Positions 52,941 through 63,200 of a stretch of 64,000 bases of DNA are shown one piece after another (positions within the stretch are counted from its first letter, which is position 1; each line of letters begins with the position of its first letter). Both the position numbers and the translations under genes were made by a program. The notes beneath the pieces are model-generated. The model was not told the origin of the DNA and ran no database searches. It saw only the letters and a program-made list of their open reading frames with translations. Origin of the DNA: Halorubrum persicum (GTDB lineage: Archaea; Halobacteriota; Halobacteria; Halobacteriales; Haloferacaceae); NCBI RefSeq assembly GCF_002727125.1, contig NZ_NHOA01000113.1, positions 35,778-99,777 of the forward strand, given 5' to 3'.

Positions 52941-53518
52941 CGACCAAACGTCCCTTCCACGACTTCACAGAGCGTCTCGCACAGTTCGCCGACGGACGGC
53001 GCGGTATCCGAAATCCGTTCGTGATCGTCCCCGTCCAGCCGAAGTACGAGCGACGGGTCGCCGAACGGCTCACCGAGTGGGCGACGAACCCGCATCGTTC
53101 CGAGGAGTTCCCAGATGACGGAACCGTTCAACCCCTCCGGCTGGACGAGCTGTTTGTCGAAACCGACGTCTTCGAACTCGCGGTCGACCTCGGCGAGAAC
53201 AGCCAGCCAGCGACCATCACCGAAACGATGCAAGACCGATTAGCGGAGGAACTTGTTGCGGTGATGGTCGAGAACATCGACGCGCCAGCCCAGCAGCGAC
53301 ACGTCGTTCTCCTCACGCACCTCGGCAGCCTCTATCCGTTCACGCGTGCGTCAGAACTGCTCGACGAACTCGATCGCCGTAACGTCCAGTCGACGATCGG
53401 TATTCCGTTCCCCGGAGACATCGTCGGCGGCAAACTGAGCTTCTTCGGTGAGGAATCGCGCAACTACTACCCGGCCCACCAGATCGACGGCCGGGTTGAG
53501 GGGGTGCATCTCCAATGA
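52937..53518 (+). CDS. brxB: BREX protein BrxB (DUF1788)
   Basis: A 193-residue protein with the DUF1788 core: NPFVIVPVQPKYERRVAERL, VVLLTHLGSLYPFTRASELL and VQSTIGIPFPGDIVGGKLSF, ending near GEESRNYYPAHQI. It overlaps both neighbours by 4 bases. BrxB is a conserved accessory of BREX types 1, 5 and 6; its role is unknown. Confidence 0.88.
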   Translation: MTTKRPFHDFTERLAQFADGRRGIRNPFVIVPVQPKYERRVAERLTEWATNPHRSEEFPDDGTVQPLRLDELFVETDVFELAVDLGENSQPATITETMQDRLAEELVAVMVENIDAPAQQRHVVLLTHLGSLYPFTRASELLDELDRRNVQSTIGIPFPGDIVGGKLSFFGEESRNYYPAHQIDGRVEGVHLQ

Positions 53519-56500
53519 CTAACACACGCATTCACGACATCTTCCAGCAGTCTCCGACTCGCGAACTAGAGGAAGTCCAGAAGGTCAACGCCAGAGCGCA
53601 AGCCAAAAACGACGTTCGCGAGTTCTACGAGACCGACAGCGCTCGCGACGTGCTCACCACGCTCGGGAATCTTGTCGATAAGTATCCACACGAGGAACCG
53701 CGCTTCCTCTACATCTCCGCGACGTTCGGATCAGGGAAGACGCACCTTCTGAAGCTCATCGGGTTCGCTGCAGACACCGAATCGGAGTTTGCCGATCTTG
53801 GCGAAGAGCTGGCGAACAGATGGCCGGGCTTCCAGTCCTTCCGAGAGAGCGTCGCTAACTCTCACGTTGACCGATTGAAGCCCGTCTTCTTGAACCTGCT
53901 CAACCGGGACGCGTCACAAGAGCCGCCACTCCCCTACCTCATTTACGAGGCAATCGGCCGCGAACTCGGGTATCCCACTGACCCGAATTGGCTGCTCGAG
54001 TGGGCATGGCAGCTCGACATGAACCACGGTGACTGCTGGGAGCAGCTACAGGAAATCGAACACGAGGGACAGACGTTCGAAGATGTGTACGACGAGCGAG
54101 CGTCGCTGCGGAGCTGGCTCTACGACGCCGTTCCGACACTCGATGACTCACCGTTCGAATCTCGGGAGGAGGTCAAGCAGTCGATCGACGACGCCATTGA
54201 GGAGGTCGACCCCGACGAGTTCGACCCGGACGAACTTGTCAACCGTGTCGAAGCAGCGCAAGAGTCGCTGAGTACGCCTGAGACCGAGACGGAATTGCTG
54301 ATCGGGCTCGACGAGGTGGCGCTGTTCATTGGCGATGGCCGGCATCGCTACAGAGAGTTCCAAGAGACGATGGAAGCGCTGACGGAGTTGGGTGTCGGGC
54401 CCAACCCGCCAGTCATCGGGACTGGACAGTATCCGATCGAGCGCATCCACGGCGAGTTCGACGATACCGCAGTCACGGAGCGGCCGTGGTACGGCGCTCA
54501 AGAACCGCTCGAGGGTGCTGACACCGAGATCATCGTCCGGAAGCGGTGGCTACAGAAGGAGACCGAGGGTGGAAAGGTCGTCGAATCCGCGCTCCGGGAA
54601 ATGCCCGACCTGACGCTCGATGCATACACCGATATTGCCGGGGCCGACCCGGATGCCGTTGAGTCGTATCCCTTCCGCGAGTACGATCTCGGGTTGCTCC
54701 GGACGGTGATTCAGCAACTGATGCCACGGGGACGCGTGACCGAAGAGGAGTACGTACAGGGTCGGGCGTTGCTCATCCTCGTCCGCTCGCTATTCACGCG
54801 GTTCGAGTGGGGAGACAAGCAGGTCGGAGCACTCGTCACGTGGGACGAGTTGTACGACCTGCTGGTGGAAGAGACGACGTACATTCCGCTATGGGTGCAG
54901 GAGATGGTCGAGAACAAACTCATCCCCTCGGCTGGCGGCGATGAAAGTGCGTTCTCTGTCCGCCTTGCGAAGGCACTTTACCTGCTGAATCAGATTCGAT
55001 CTGAGGTGCCATCCACACCGGCGAACCTCGCCCGACTGATGATCAAGTCGACTGACGAGTCGTTCGGATCCGTTCGAGATGATGTCGAATCGGCGCTCTC
55101 CGATCTCTTTGATGATCGGAAGGTGCTGACGGAGACGAACGACCGCGGCGAGGAAGAGTACCTGCTGGTCTCTGAAGAACAGGAAGACATTCTGACGCGA
55201 GCAAAGACTCGCGCACAGCAGATCCCGTCACATCGGCTTTCGGCCAAATTAGAGAACACTCTTCGGGAAGGGAGCAGCCTCCTCCTCTCTGAGGGCAGTC
55301 GACACGAGGTTGACCTCGAAGGGGAGCGCAAAGTCCCACTCCGGTTTGGCTACTCAGTCCTTGATCCGGTTGAGCAAGCACCGACGCCAGAGTTTGATGC
55401 TGTCCGTGTACGACTGCTTGCTGGTGACGACGAGGTAAGCGATCAGGTTGGGGCATGGCAATCGACGAACGAAGGGCGGGATGGAGGGGAGCATGTTCTT
55501 GTCGCCGTCGATCTACAGGAATCGACGATCGACCGCCTCCGAGACGTAATTGGGATGCAGGAAGTCCTCTCAGAGGAGACGGAAACGTATTCTGAGTTAG
55601 AGTCTGACCACCGTGATGAACAGCAGGCGCTCGAGTCAACGATTCGCGAGCAACTGGCGGACGCAGACATCTATGTCCGAACCGGTGGGACGAAAGGCAG
55701 GTACGAAGATGTGTTCGAACAGGTTGTCGAACAACAAGTCCAGTCCGTGTTCGCTGGGACGCGCTTTGTCCTGACCAACGGAATCACGGAAGTGCCGGAT
55801 GCCAAGCAGATGGCGCGGTTCTTCCGCGGCGTTGATGACTGGCCACTCTCGAGTAAAGACGCTGTTACGCTCGGTGTGGATACCGACCGCGCAGAACTCG
55901 TTGATGGGTGGTGTCACGAATTCCTTAAGAAGCACAATGACACCACGCTTCGTGCTGAAGACTTGCTTGTCCAGACTGTCCAGCGCGGCGGTATGTATCG
56001 CGGGTCACCACGAGAGTCCATCTCGGCTCTGTTGATCACACTCGAAGCAGCCAACGAAATCGCCCTCAGTCGAGATGGCAAACGAATTGAAGATCCGGGT
56101 GAGATTGGCCGGGCGGTCAGGAACAAGACGAGCCTGACTGACGTACAAATCCGGTTTGATCCAATAGAAACCGGTGACCCAGAGCAAATCCGAGACACCG
56201 TCGAGACACTAATCAATGAAGAATCGAATGGAGCTTCCCCAGATGAATGGCTTTCGGAGCTGGCTGATTGGATAGATGATAATAGTGTTTTGATAAAACG
56301 TGTCCTTCGGGGCGTTAGCAGAGAGTTCGGTGACAGTGCCTCGCTAGAGAAACTCGAGACGGCTCTCCAGCCCGCACTAGATGGCGAGTCTCTTCAAAAA
56401 GATGAATTTGTGTTCGATGAGATCGAACAGCAAACCGAGCGTTTCGACAGGGCAAGAGATCTATTCCAATCGAGCGAAGACAGCGAATCGCTCTGGGAAC

Positions 56501-57351
56501 GTTTCAGCCAGCAGACGATAGAGATGCAGCGGCTCTACTCTGGAGCGGGCATTACGGGAGAAATGCAAGCGATCGTTGGCGGTAGTGACGTGCCCGAGGC
56601 CGATCAGCTTCGAGCAATAATCAACAAGGCCGACACCCATAGACGAACCGTCGTCGTCGAGCAGTACAAACGCATCACGGGAGAGTCGCCGCCGGAGGAG
56701 GAGCCCGAGAGCGTCGTTTCCAGTCTCACAACGTGGCTTTTCGCTCACGATGTGAGCAGCAAGGAAACTGCCGACCGCGTCGCCGTCGAATTCGACGGTG
56801 TCACCATCAACGACCTTTACCGACTCTTCGAGACTGCGTGGAATGGCGGTTCGCTCTTGGAGGAAGATCTCGTCGACCCGACTATCATCCAGCAAGCCAA
56901 GCGGTACGAGCGCGCACGGCAGCTTCTCGAAGCGGCCGACGGTGAGGCATCGCTGTGGTCACAGCTTCGGGAAGCATCGGAACGACTGGAGGAAGAGTAT
57001 CCGAACCATCCGGTCACAACCGATGTGAGCAAGATGCTTAGCCGGTCGCAGCCGCCGAGTATCGAGGAGGTGGAACAGCTCCTCGGCGAAGCAGAGAATC
57101 CCTTTGAGGTTGATGAGCGACTTGAGGAACTCGCTAGTGAACTACAGTCTGAGTATCCCGACCACGAGATCACCCAAGAGGTCGTTAATTCGGTAGAGGG
57201 AACCAGCCCGCCGGGTGAGGAACGCGTGGGTGAATTGATCGAAGATGCCGAGCAGTTGCTTGAAGGTGTTGACGAGCAGCTACGGCGTATTCGGGAGGCC
57301 ATGGATGAACTACCGGATGGCTCTGTGATGGTGATTGAGTCGCTCAACTGA
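53515..57351 (+). CDS. brxC: BREX ATPase BrxC/PglY, second copy
   Basis: A 1278-residue ATPase: Walker A SATFGSGKTHLLK (K75) and Walker B LLIGLDEVALFIG. The two brxC products share the overall plan but little close sequence, so they are old duplicates with probably different roles. The C-terminal third (from about residue 860) has repeats of a helical segment (EEYPNHPVTTDVSKMLSRSQ / SEYPDHEITQEVVNSVEGTS). Base composition turns AT-richer between about 56,150 and 56,500. The usual next gene, pglX, is displaced by 2.9 kb of inserted genes. Confidence 0.88.
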   Translation: MTNTRIHDIFQQSPTRELEEVQKVNARAQAKNDVREFYETDSARDVLTTLGNLVDKYPHEEPRFLYISATFGSGKTHLLKLIGFAADTESEFADLGEELANRWPGFQSFRESVANSHVDRLKPVFLNLLNRDASQEPPLPYLIYEAIGRELGYPTDPNWLLEWAWQLDMNHGDCWEQLQEIEHEGQTFEDVYDERASLRSWLYDAVPTLDDSPFESREEVKQSIDDAIEEVDPDEFDPDELVNRVEAAQESLSTPETETELLIGLDEVALFIGDGRHRYREFQETMEALTELGVGPNPPVIGTGQYPIERIHGEFDDTAVTERPWYGAQEPLEGADTEIIVRKRWLQKETEGGKVVESALREMPDLTLDAYTDIAGADPDAVESYPFREYDLGLLRTVIQQLMPRGRVTEEEYVQGRALLILVRSLFTRFEWGDKQVGALVTWDELYDLLVEETTYIPLWVQEMVENKLIPSAGGDESAFSVRLAKALYLLNQIRSEVPSTPANLARLMIKSTDESFGSVRDDVESALSDLFDDRKVLTETNDRGEEEYLLVSEEQEDILTRAKTRAQQIPSHRLSAKLENTLREGSSLLLSEGSRHEVDLEGERKVPLRFGYSVLDPVEQAPTPEFDAVRVRLLAGDDEVSDQVGAWQSTNEGRDGGEHVLVAVDLQESTIDRLRDVIGMQEVLSEETETYSELESDHRDEQQALESTIREQLADADIYVRTGGTKGRYEDVFEQVVEQQVQSVFAGTRFVLTNGITEVPDAKQMARFFRGVDDWPLSSKDAVTLGVDTDRAELVDGWCHEFLKKHNDTTLRAEDLLVQTVQRGGMYRGSPRESISALLITLEAANEIALSRDGKRIEDPGEIGRAVRNKTSLTDVQIRFDPIETGDPEQIRDTVETLINEESNGASPDEWLSELADWIDDNSVLIKRVLRGVSREFGDSASLEKLETALQPALDGESLQKDEFVFDEIEQQTERFDRARDLFQSSEDSESLWERFSQQTIEMQRLYSGAGITGEMQAIVGGSDVPEADQLRAIINKADTHRRTVVVEQYKRITGESPPEEEPESVVSSLTTWLFAHDVSSKETADRVAVEFDGVTINDLYRLFETAWNGGSLLEEDLVDPTIIQQAKRYERARQLLEAADGEASLWSQLREASERLEEEYPNHPVTTDVSKMLSRSQPPSIEEVEQLLGEAENPFEVDERLEELASELQSEYPDHEITQEVVNSVEGTSPPGEERVGELIEDAEQLLEGVDEQLRRIREAMDELPDGSVMVIESLN

Positions 57352-57675
57352 CGGAATCACTTCACGACGCCTTCCGCATCCACGAGGGGAGAACTGTCGA
57401 GGAGACGCTCGAGTGACGGCAGGTACGTGACTGGATTCGAGATGCTGGAATGGCTGAGCCGATACGGCTGAACGGACGTTATCCGATGGAATGGTCTGGT
57501 TTCAATTGCATGGCCGACGTCACGGTTTCCAACAACCAGTAGTTCCGGTATCTGACTCTTCGCGTTGATGCGGTAGACTCGAGCCTAGACCAGTGAACTA
57601 AAATCTGAGAGCCGGGAGGTGTATTTATTCGTCCCGTACTGGGGTTCTATGTGTTAGTGGTAGATAATATCGCAC
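57352..57675. other. Gap inside the BREX operon with an antisense gene remnant
   Basis: This gap breaks the otherwise overlapping operon. Its left part holds an antisense coding remnant (listed separately); its right part is AT-richer, with GAGGTGTATTTATTCGTCCC as a possible promoter for the inserted genes. Confidence 0.5.
57357..57584 (-). pseudogene. Antisense gene remnant (C-terminal fragment)
   Basis: A 75-codon open minus-strand frame without a start: VYRINAKSQIPELLVVGNRD, VGHAIETRPFHRITSVQPYR, then NPVTYLPSLERLLDSSPLVD and a stop at 57357. The sequence reads like the end of a folded protein but I cannot name it. It ends 6 bases beyond brxC2 on the opposite strand, suggesting leftover DNA from the event that brought in the two cargo genes. 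Confidence 0.4.
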
Positions 57676-58356
57676 ATGAGCGAGACAGAGTCTCGAGAAG
57701 AACCCGAGCACGCCCCGGTTTCTGAAGAGGAATTCAAACAGCACCTTTCACACCTGTTTGAGGCGATGGTGGCAATCTCACCAACTCGGAACTATGTGAG
57801 CCAGATGGTTCATTTGTTACCCGAAGAGCGCCGACAAATGCGTTACGCGTATCCTGAACTCTTCGAGCGAATGGAAACCCAAGAGTTCCTCACAGATGGT
57901 TTTGGACTGGAGATTAGTGAGGAGGAGGTGTCAACTAAGCACCGAGGCCCGAGTAGCGACCTGTCTTCTTTGATCAACGACATTATGGAGTTCTTCGATG
58001 ATGAAGAAAGGCGGCGGCTTCTAAGTGAATACCTTGATCAAGAGATTCCGAATCCCCGCCGTGAATGGATCGACCACAAATTAAAAATGGCCGTTAGCGA
58101 GCCAAATTATGGTGAAGAAATAAGGTCGATCTTTAACGTGATGCGGAAGTACGGCGACCAGCAGAATGGCTACCGGCTCAACACGGAGCGTATCGAGGAA
58201 CTCACCGATGTTGAGGATGGTCGAATACGGGAGATCAAGCGATTCTTAGTATCCGAACTGGATATCTTACGGGATAGCAACGGCGAGTTTCGGTTTGAGA
58301 GTGTGATAATGGAATATCCGGGTGTGGTGGACTCGAACCTTCCCAGCGATGACTAA
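57676..58356 (+). CDS. Uncharacterised BREX-embedded cargo protein 1
   Basis: A 226-residue helical acidic protein (EEEFKQHLSHLFEAMVAISP, YVSQMVHLLPEERRQMRYAY). The C-terminal domain (DQQNGYRLNTERIEELTDVE, then RIREIKRFLVSELDILRDSN) resembles a winged helix. It overlaps the nuclease-like gene by 8 bases, so the two are a pair. GC is lower than in the flanking brx genes. Not a standard BREX component; its position suggests a regulator or partner of the next gene. Confidence 0.65.
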   Translation: MSETESREEPEHAPVSEEEFKQHLSHLFEAMVAISPTRNYVSQMVHLLPEERRQMRYAYPELFERMETQEFLTDGFGLEISEEEVSTKHRGPSSDLSSLINDIMEFFDDEERRRLLSEYLDQEIPNPRREWIDHKLKMAVSEPNYGEEIRSIFNVMRKYGDQQNGYRLNTERIEELTDVEDGRIREIKRFLVSELDILRDSNGEFRFESVIMEYPGVVDSNLPSDD

Positions 58357-60070
58357 GAAATCGGCGAAACGAACGAAGCATACTGAAAAGAGAAAGGAAG
58401 AAATTCAGCGCGATGATGTAGCAGAGCCAATTCCCGAGCCAAGCTATTCGGTGGGGTTCAAGAAGATCACTGCAGAAGCGATCGATAATGCGCAGAAACC
58501 CCAGCGCTTTCCATTCGGAATTCAGCCACACATCATCACATCAGAACCCCTCCCGGTAGTTCGGCACAAGCCGGGACTATGCGAGACTCTGAGGATCACC
58601 CCCGTTACGATTGAGACCGGCAGGAGTTTTCCCGAAAAAACTCACCCTGAGATTGACCCTGTCGTGCCACGTCTACGAATCTGGGAGTCAACGCGGATTC
58701 AACCAGTCACGCCCCTTCACAGCACCCTCGAAAGCGTAGAGGTCGGCCTCCCTCCTCGAAACCTCATGCAAGTCGAGCCTATCGAAGATGATCCCGAGAT
58801 AACGCAGACCGAGGTAGATACAGCGATCAAGAGTGTATCGGAAACTGAAGAGAAACAAAAGGATAGTAGGGAGAAAATCAACACGCCTGTAGAGGATTCC
58901 GATGGGGGTGCTGGAAATGCTGGCTTGCGAACTCCACCGGATCTCTATGACCTTCTTTTCGAAATGCCAGAGGGCTCTATCGGCATGGATGAACCGGTCT
59001 GCATCGTGGCGGGGACGAGAAAGAGCGAGCGATATAAGCAAACACTGGAAACACTCTGCCGAGAGCAGTTTCGGCAAATCGTAGGTGGACGTCCACTCGC
59101 GGATCTGTTCACTCCCGGAGAGGCGGAATCAGTTGAAGCCACTCGGGTTCAGAATCGAATTTCGTCACTAGACGACTCGGACAGTGAATACTTTGGGTTC
59201 GTCAGTAGGGTTAAAAAAGAGGACGGAATTACACGAGAATTAATTGAAGAGAAGGGTGACGCTGATCTAACGCGTCTCCACTTTCGCATTGACGAGTTCT
59301 TCACACAGACTCTTGGCTATCTTTTGCTCTTTATCGATGAACGATTTGCTGGTGCTCTGTATGAGCACTTGTGTTCGACAAAAGATATTCGCGAATCGAT
59401 CAATATTCGACCGCTCGGGGCACGCGACCTTCCTGACGATGCTAAGCGAGAACTCGTTCGGCTAGCGTGGGGTGAGGTCTATCTTGAGACCGATCAGCGT
59501 GATCTCGATACGCTATTCCACGCAGGTGAAGAAAAATTCAAACAGGAAATTGAGCCAGATCACGGTGTAATTGAAGAGATTACCAGTCACAATCAGGGAG
59601 AAGAATCACACCTCCATTATTTGTTGAAGTGCTTCGTCGTCGATTTTCTCCTCAGGCAGGAGAATCTGGATCCAGCGGGAGATCACCCTTGGGAGGATAT
59701 GCGTGAGCGAGTCCAGACAGAAACTGAGCCTTGGGCCCACTCTGAGATTCGACCGGACGTTTACAATTCAAAGACAAAAGAGGTCTATGAAATCGAGACA
59801 CTATTTGGTTCCGACCATCGGACCATAAACCGGACAGTAGAGAAGTATGAGGGAGTGAACGTCAAACGGATCAATATTGTCATTCCGAATCTGACCTGTC
59901 TTCGCAATTTAAAAACGATCAACAGGAAGACCAACGAGAAGTTCGGAAATATGTTCCAGAACGAAGTCGAGTTCTGGACGATAGATGTCAACCACCGAGA
60001 GCTGTTCCCGGTTCAACAGCTAGTGCGTAGACTCGTTAATTTGAACGAACGTGCCGACGACCTGACCTGA
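58349..60070 (+). CDS. BREX-embedded cargo protein 2 with PD-(D/E)XK-like C-terminus
   Basis: A 573-residue protein. Residues 1-200 are poorly conserved in appearance (basic start, then acidic linker). Residues 205-400 form a mixed domain (SIGMDEPVCIVAGTRKSERY). Residues 405-573 look like a restriction-type nuclease fold: a helix ESHLHYLLKCFVVDFLLRQE, then IRPDVYN with D470 and VYEIETLF with E481/E483, and a later strand VKRINIVIPNLTCLRNL. The PD...ExE pattern is that of type IV-like and Mrr-like nucleases. Lower GC than its neighbours and location between brxC2 and pglX point to acquired cargo, perhaps a nuclease acting on modified DNA that would complement BREX. Confidence 0.65.
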   Translation: MTKKSAKRTKHTEKRKEEIQRDDVAEPIPEPSYSVGFKKITAEAIDNAQKPQRFPFGIQPHIITSEPLPVVRHKPGLCETLRITPVTIETGRSFPEKTHPEIDPVVPRLRIWESTRIQPVTPLHSTLESVEVGLPPRNLMQVEPIEDDPEITQTEVDTAIKSVSETEEKQKDSREKINTPVEDSDGGAGNAGLRTPPDLYDLLFEMPEGSIGMDEPVCIVAGTRKSERYKQTLETLCREQFRQIVGGRPLADLFTPGEAESVEATRVQNRISSLDDSDSEYFGFVSRVKKEDGITRELIEEKGDADLTRLHFRIDEFFTQTLGYLLLFIDERFAGALYEHLCSTKDIRESINIRPLGARDLPDDAKRELVRLAWGEVYLETDQRDLDTLFHAGEEKFKQEIEPDHGVIEEITSHNQGEESHLHYLLKCFVVDFLLRQENLDPAGDHPWEDMRERVQTETEPWAHSEIRPDVYNSKTKEVYEIETLFGSDHRTINRTVEKYEGVNVKRINIVIPNLTCLRNLKTINRKTNEKFGNMFQNEVEFWTIDVNHRELFPVQQLVRRLVNLNERADDLT

Positions 60071-60210
60071 GAGTCTCATACCTCAAGATCGACCTGTTTC
60101 GAAATGACTGGTTTTGCGGGAAGGTTCTCTATGTGCGCAAGCAGGGTGGCCGATATGGACAATCTTCAAGACATCTTGCTGACTCTGCTTGTAACATCAC
60201 GGATTCTCGT

Positions 60211-63200
60211 ATGGACGGACAATCTACTCAACCCCGCAAAGCCCAGCTCGACAAGGAAGAGCGCGAGCATCTCGAGGATGTCGTCACCGAGATGCGCGAC
60301 CGCGTCGAGGCGAACGTGCGCTACCAGCTCGAGGACGAGTACAATCTCGACGAGAAGCCGGACGACGACGCGTCCCTGAGCGAGGAGCAGGAAGACCTCG
60401 TTGAAGCCATCGAACTCGAAGCCGCCGATGGCCACAATTGGGACGAAGCCCACAAGCAGTACATCACTGGCGTCGGCTACACGATCGTCAATCGGCTGGC
60501 TGCGCTTCGCTGTATGGAGGTTCGGGACTTTATCGACGACGAGGTCACGGCCTTCCGCGATGACGGCCTCACACCGGCCGCAGACCGACTGGTCACCGAG
60601 GAGTTCATGCTTGAGGAGGAGGCTGTCCTCGAAGCCTACCGGAACGCATGCGACGACCTCGCCGAGGAGATCGAGATTCTCTTCGACCGCTCGACCGTCT
60701 ACAGCCTGATCGATCCCGACGACGACACGTTCGAAGACCTCTGCGGGATGCTCGACAAGGTCTCCGACGAGGTCTGGCGAGGAGACGACGTGCTGGGGTG
60801 GGTGTACGAGTACTACAACCGTCCCGTTGTCGAAGCGCTCGACGCAAAGAACACACTCGAACCGGAGGACGTGGGCCCGGCGAATCAGTTCTACACGCCC
60901 CATTGGGTTGTCCGGATGCTCACCGACAACTCTCTCGGGAAGCTCTATCTCGAAGCCAAAGGACAGGAGTCGACGGTACCAGAGCCGGAGGCACTCAATC
61001 CCGAAGAGCGTAAGGAACGCCTAGTTACGCCGGAGGACAGTCCAACCGTTCCCGAACTCTGTACGTACCTTATCCCGGACGAGGAAGCCGGTGACGCCCC
61101 CGAGTTTGATCATCCCTCGGAATTGCGAGTCATCGACCCCGCTTGCGGGAGCGGCCATTTCCTCTTGTACGCGTTCGATGTGTTGGAACGAATTTGGTGG
61201 GAAGAAGAGGACGATCTCGACCGAGCGGAGATCCCCGCAAAAATCCTCAAACACAACCTCTACGGCGTCGACATCGACCTGCGATCGTGTCAGCTCTCGG
61301 CGTTCAATCTGTATCTGAAGGCCCGGACGCGTGCCGAAGAGGAAGACGGCCAGTTCGATATGCCCAACGTCGACATCGTCTGTGCGGACGCCCGCGTGGC
61401 GGAGGTCGAGGAAGGTGCAGAAGTGCTGGACGAGATCACTGGAGAGGGGACTGATCTGCGCGAGGCGCTGAGCGAGATCATCGATACGTTTCAGCACACG
61501 GAGGCACTCGGAAGCCTGCTCGATGTGAGTGGGACACTTGAGGACGTATTCGACTCTAGTAAGACACAGTCCGAACTCACTGACTACAACGAAGGGGCTC
61601 ATCAGTCGTTGAACTCCTTCTTGAAGGCTCTCCGGCGGGCCGTCGAAGAACGGACGAGCGATTCGTTCGGAGAACAGAACCTCAAGAGCTTCCTGAATCT
61701 ACTAGTTGTACTGACCCAAGAGTACGATGTTTCGCTGATGAATCCGCCTTACGGGTCACGTGGCCGGATGCCGAAGGAGGTTCGAAAATACTCTAACGAT
61801 CATTACGATTACCTTCAAGAATACTATATCAACTTCTTCGAAGTATGTGACCGTCTTGTAGAGTCTAACGGACGGATAGGGATGCTCGTTCCGTGGTCGT
61901 TCCTATTCAACCAGACATTCGAGTCGTTCCGATCAGACTTTGTGGGACAGCGAGGCTCATTTGATTTCCTTTCCGAGTTCGGATATGGCATTCTCGACAA
62001 TGCGACCGTGGGGACGGTCGGAACTGTCGTTCGTAGTGGAAATCGAAAAAGTACGTCAGGAACGTTCATCAGGCTCCACGATTGCGAGAAGGGAGAGAAA
62101 GAATCGACGTATCTGAACACTGCGTTCGGGAATGCACAGGATAACGTGGATCGTTACTTCGAAGTTTCTCTTGACGAGTTCGATCGGATTCCGGGAACCC
62201 CGATCTGCTACTCCCTTCCATCCGAGGTACGCGATCTTCATGATACCGATTTGAAAATAGACCCAGAAGTCCCCGGTATTTCGGGTGAAGGGATTGGTGA
62301 TGTAAAACAGGGACTTGCGACGGCAGACAACGATAGATTCCTCCGAAAACAGTGGGAGGTAATGGGTGATGACTTCCGACCATTCACTAATGCAGGAGGT
62401 GACGTCTGGGTATTGCCAGAGGTAGATGAAGTAATAAATTGGGCCGGGAATGGTGCTGAGGTGGATCGTGCTCCAAACTCAGTCCTTCGCAATATGGATT
62501 ACCAGACCCGGGAGGGATTGACTTGGGCTTACATCAAACGAACTGGTCGCCGCTTCGGATATTACCCACCCGGTGGTCTATTCGGACACGCGAGTAATAT
62601 GCTATTCGCGGATAATGTTGACTCTTGGCTACTTCTTGGGGCGCTAAATTCCGACATCTTCCATAGTTTAATCCTATGTCTTACCCCCGAACGGAAGTGG
62701 GAGTCCGGATATATCGGGATGCTACCGTGGTTCCGGGAGCTTGAAAATCAAGATGAACTCCGTGAAAACGCAAAGGAGCAATATGAACTCTTCATAAAGC
62801 AGAATGTCCACAATATTGGGAGCCCCTATTACATCGGCCCAGAACTTCTCCCAGAGGATGTCGCTTCAGGCTTCTTCTATGGACATCCGCATACAGAGAA
62901 GACATCTGTTGAGCCAGAGCTACTCTTTGAAGCTGGAGATGTAGATCAATCTCTTGTAGAAAGCGCACGACAGGCGGAGAAGCGTCGTCGCCGAAATCAA
63001 ATGCAGATCGAATCTCTCGCTCAAAGTACTGATAAAGCTATCACCGATACACTAGACATCAGCGAGTCGGCTCTCGAGAAGGTTCGACAGGAAATATTCC
63101 TTAGAACCGTCGAGACGCCTGATGACAGACAGGTACCAGACCCCAATGCCGTGACTGGGACACCAGACGATTTCGAGAAGATGGTCAAAGATCTAGTCCA

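Noticed and set aside
60166..60903. 245-residue minus-strand frame
   Set aside because: Antisense to the start of pglX, which has clear methyltransferase motifs downstream.
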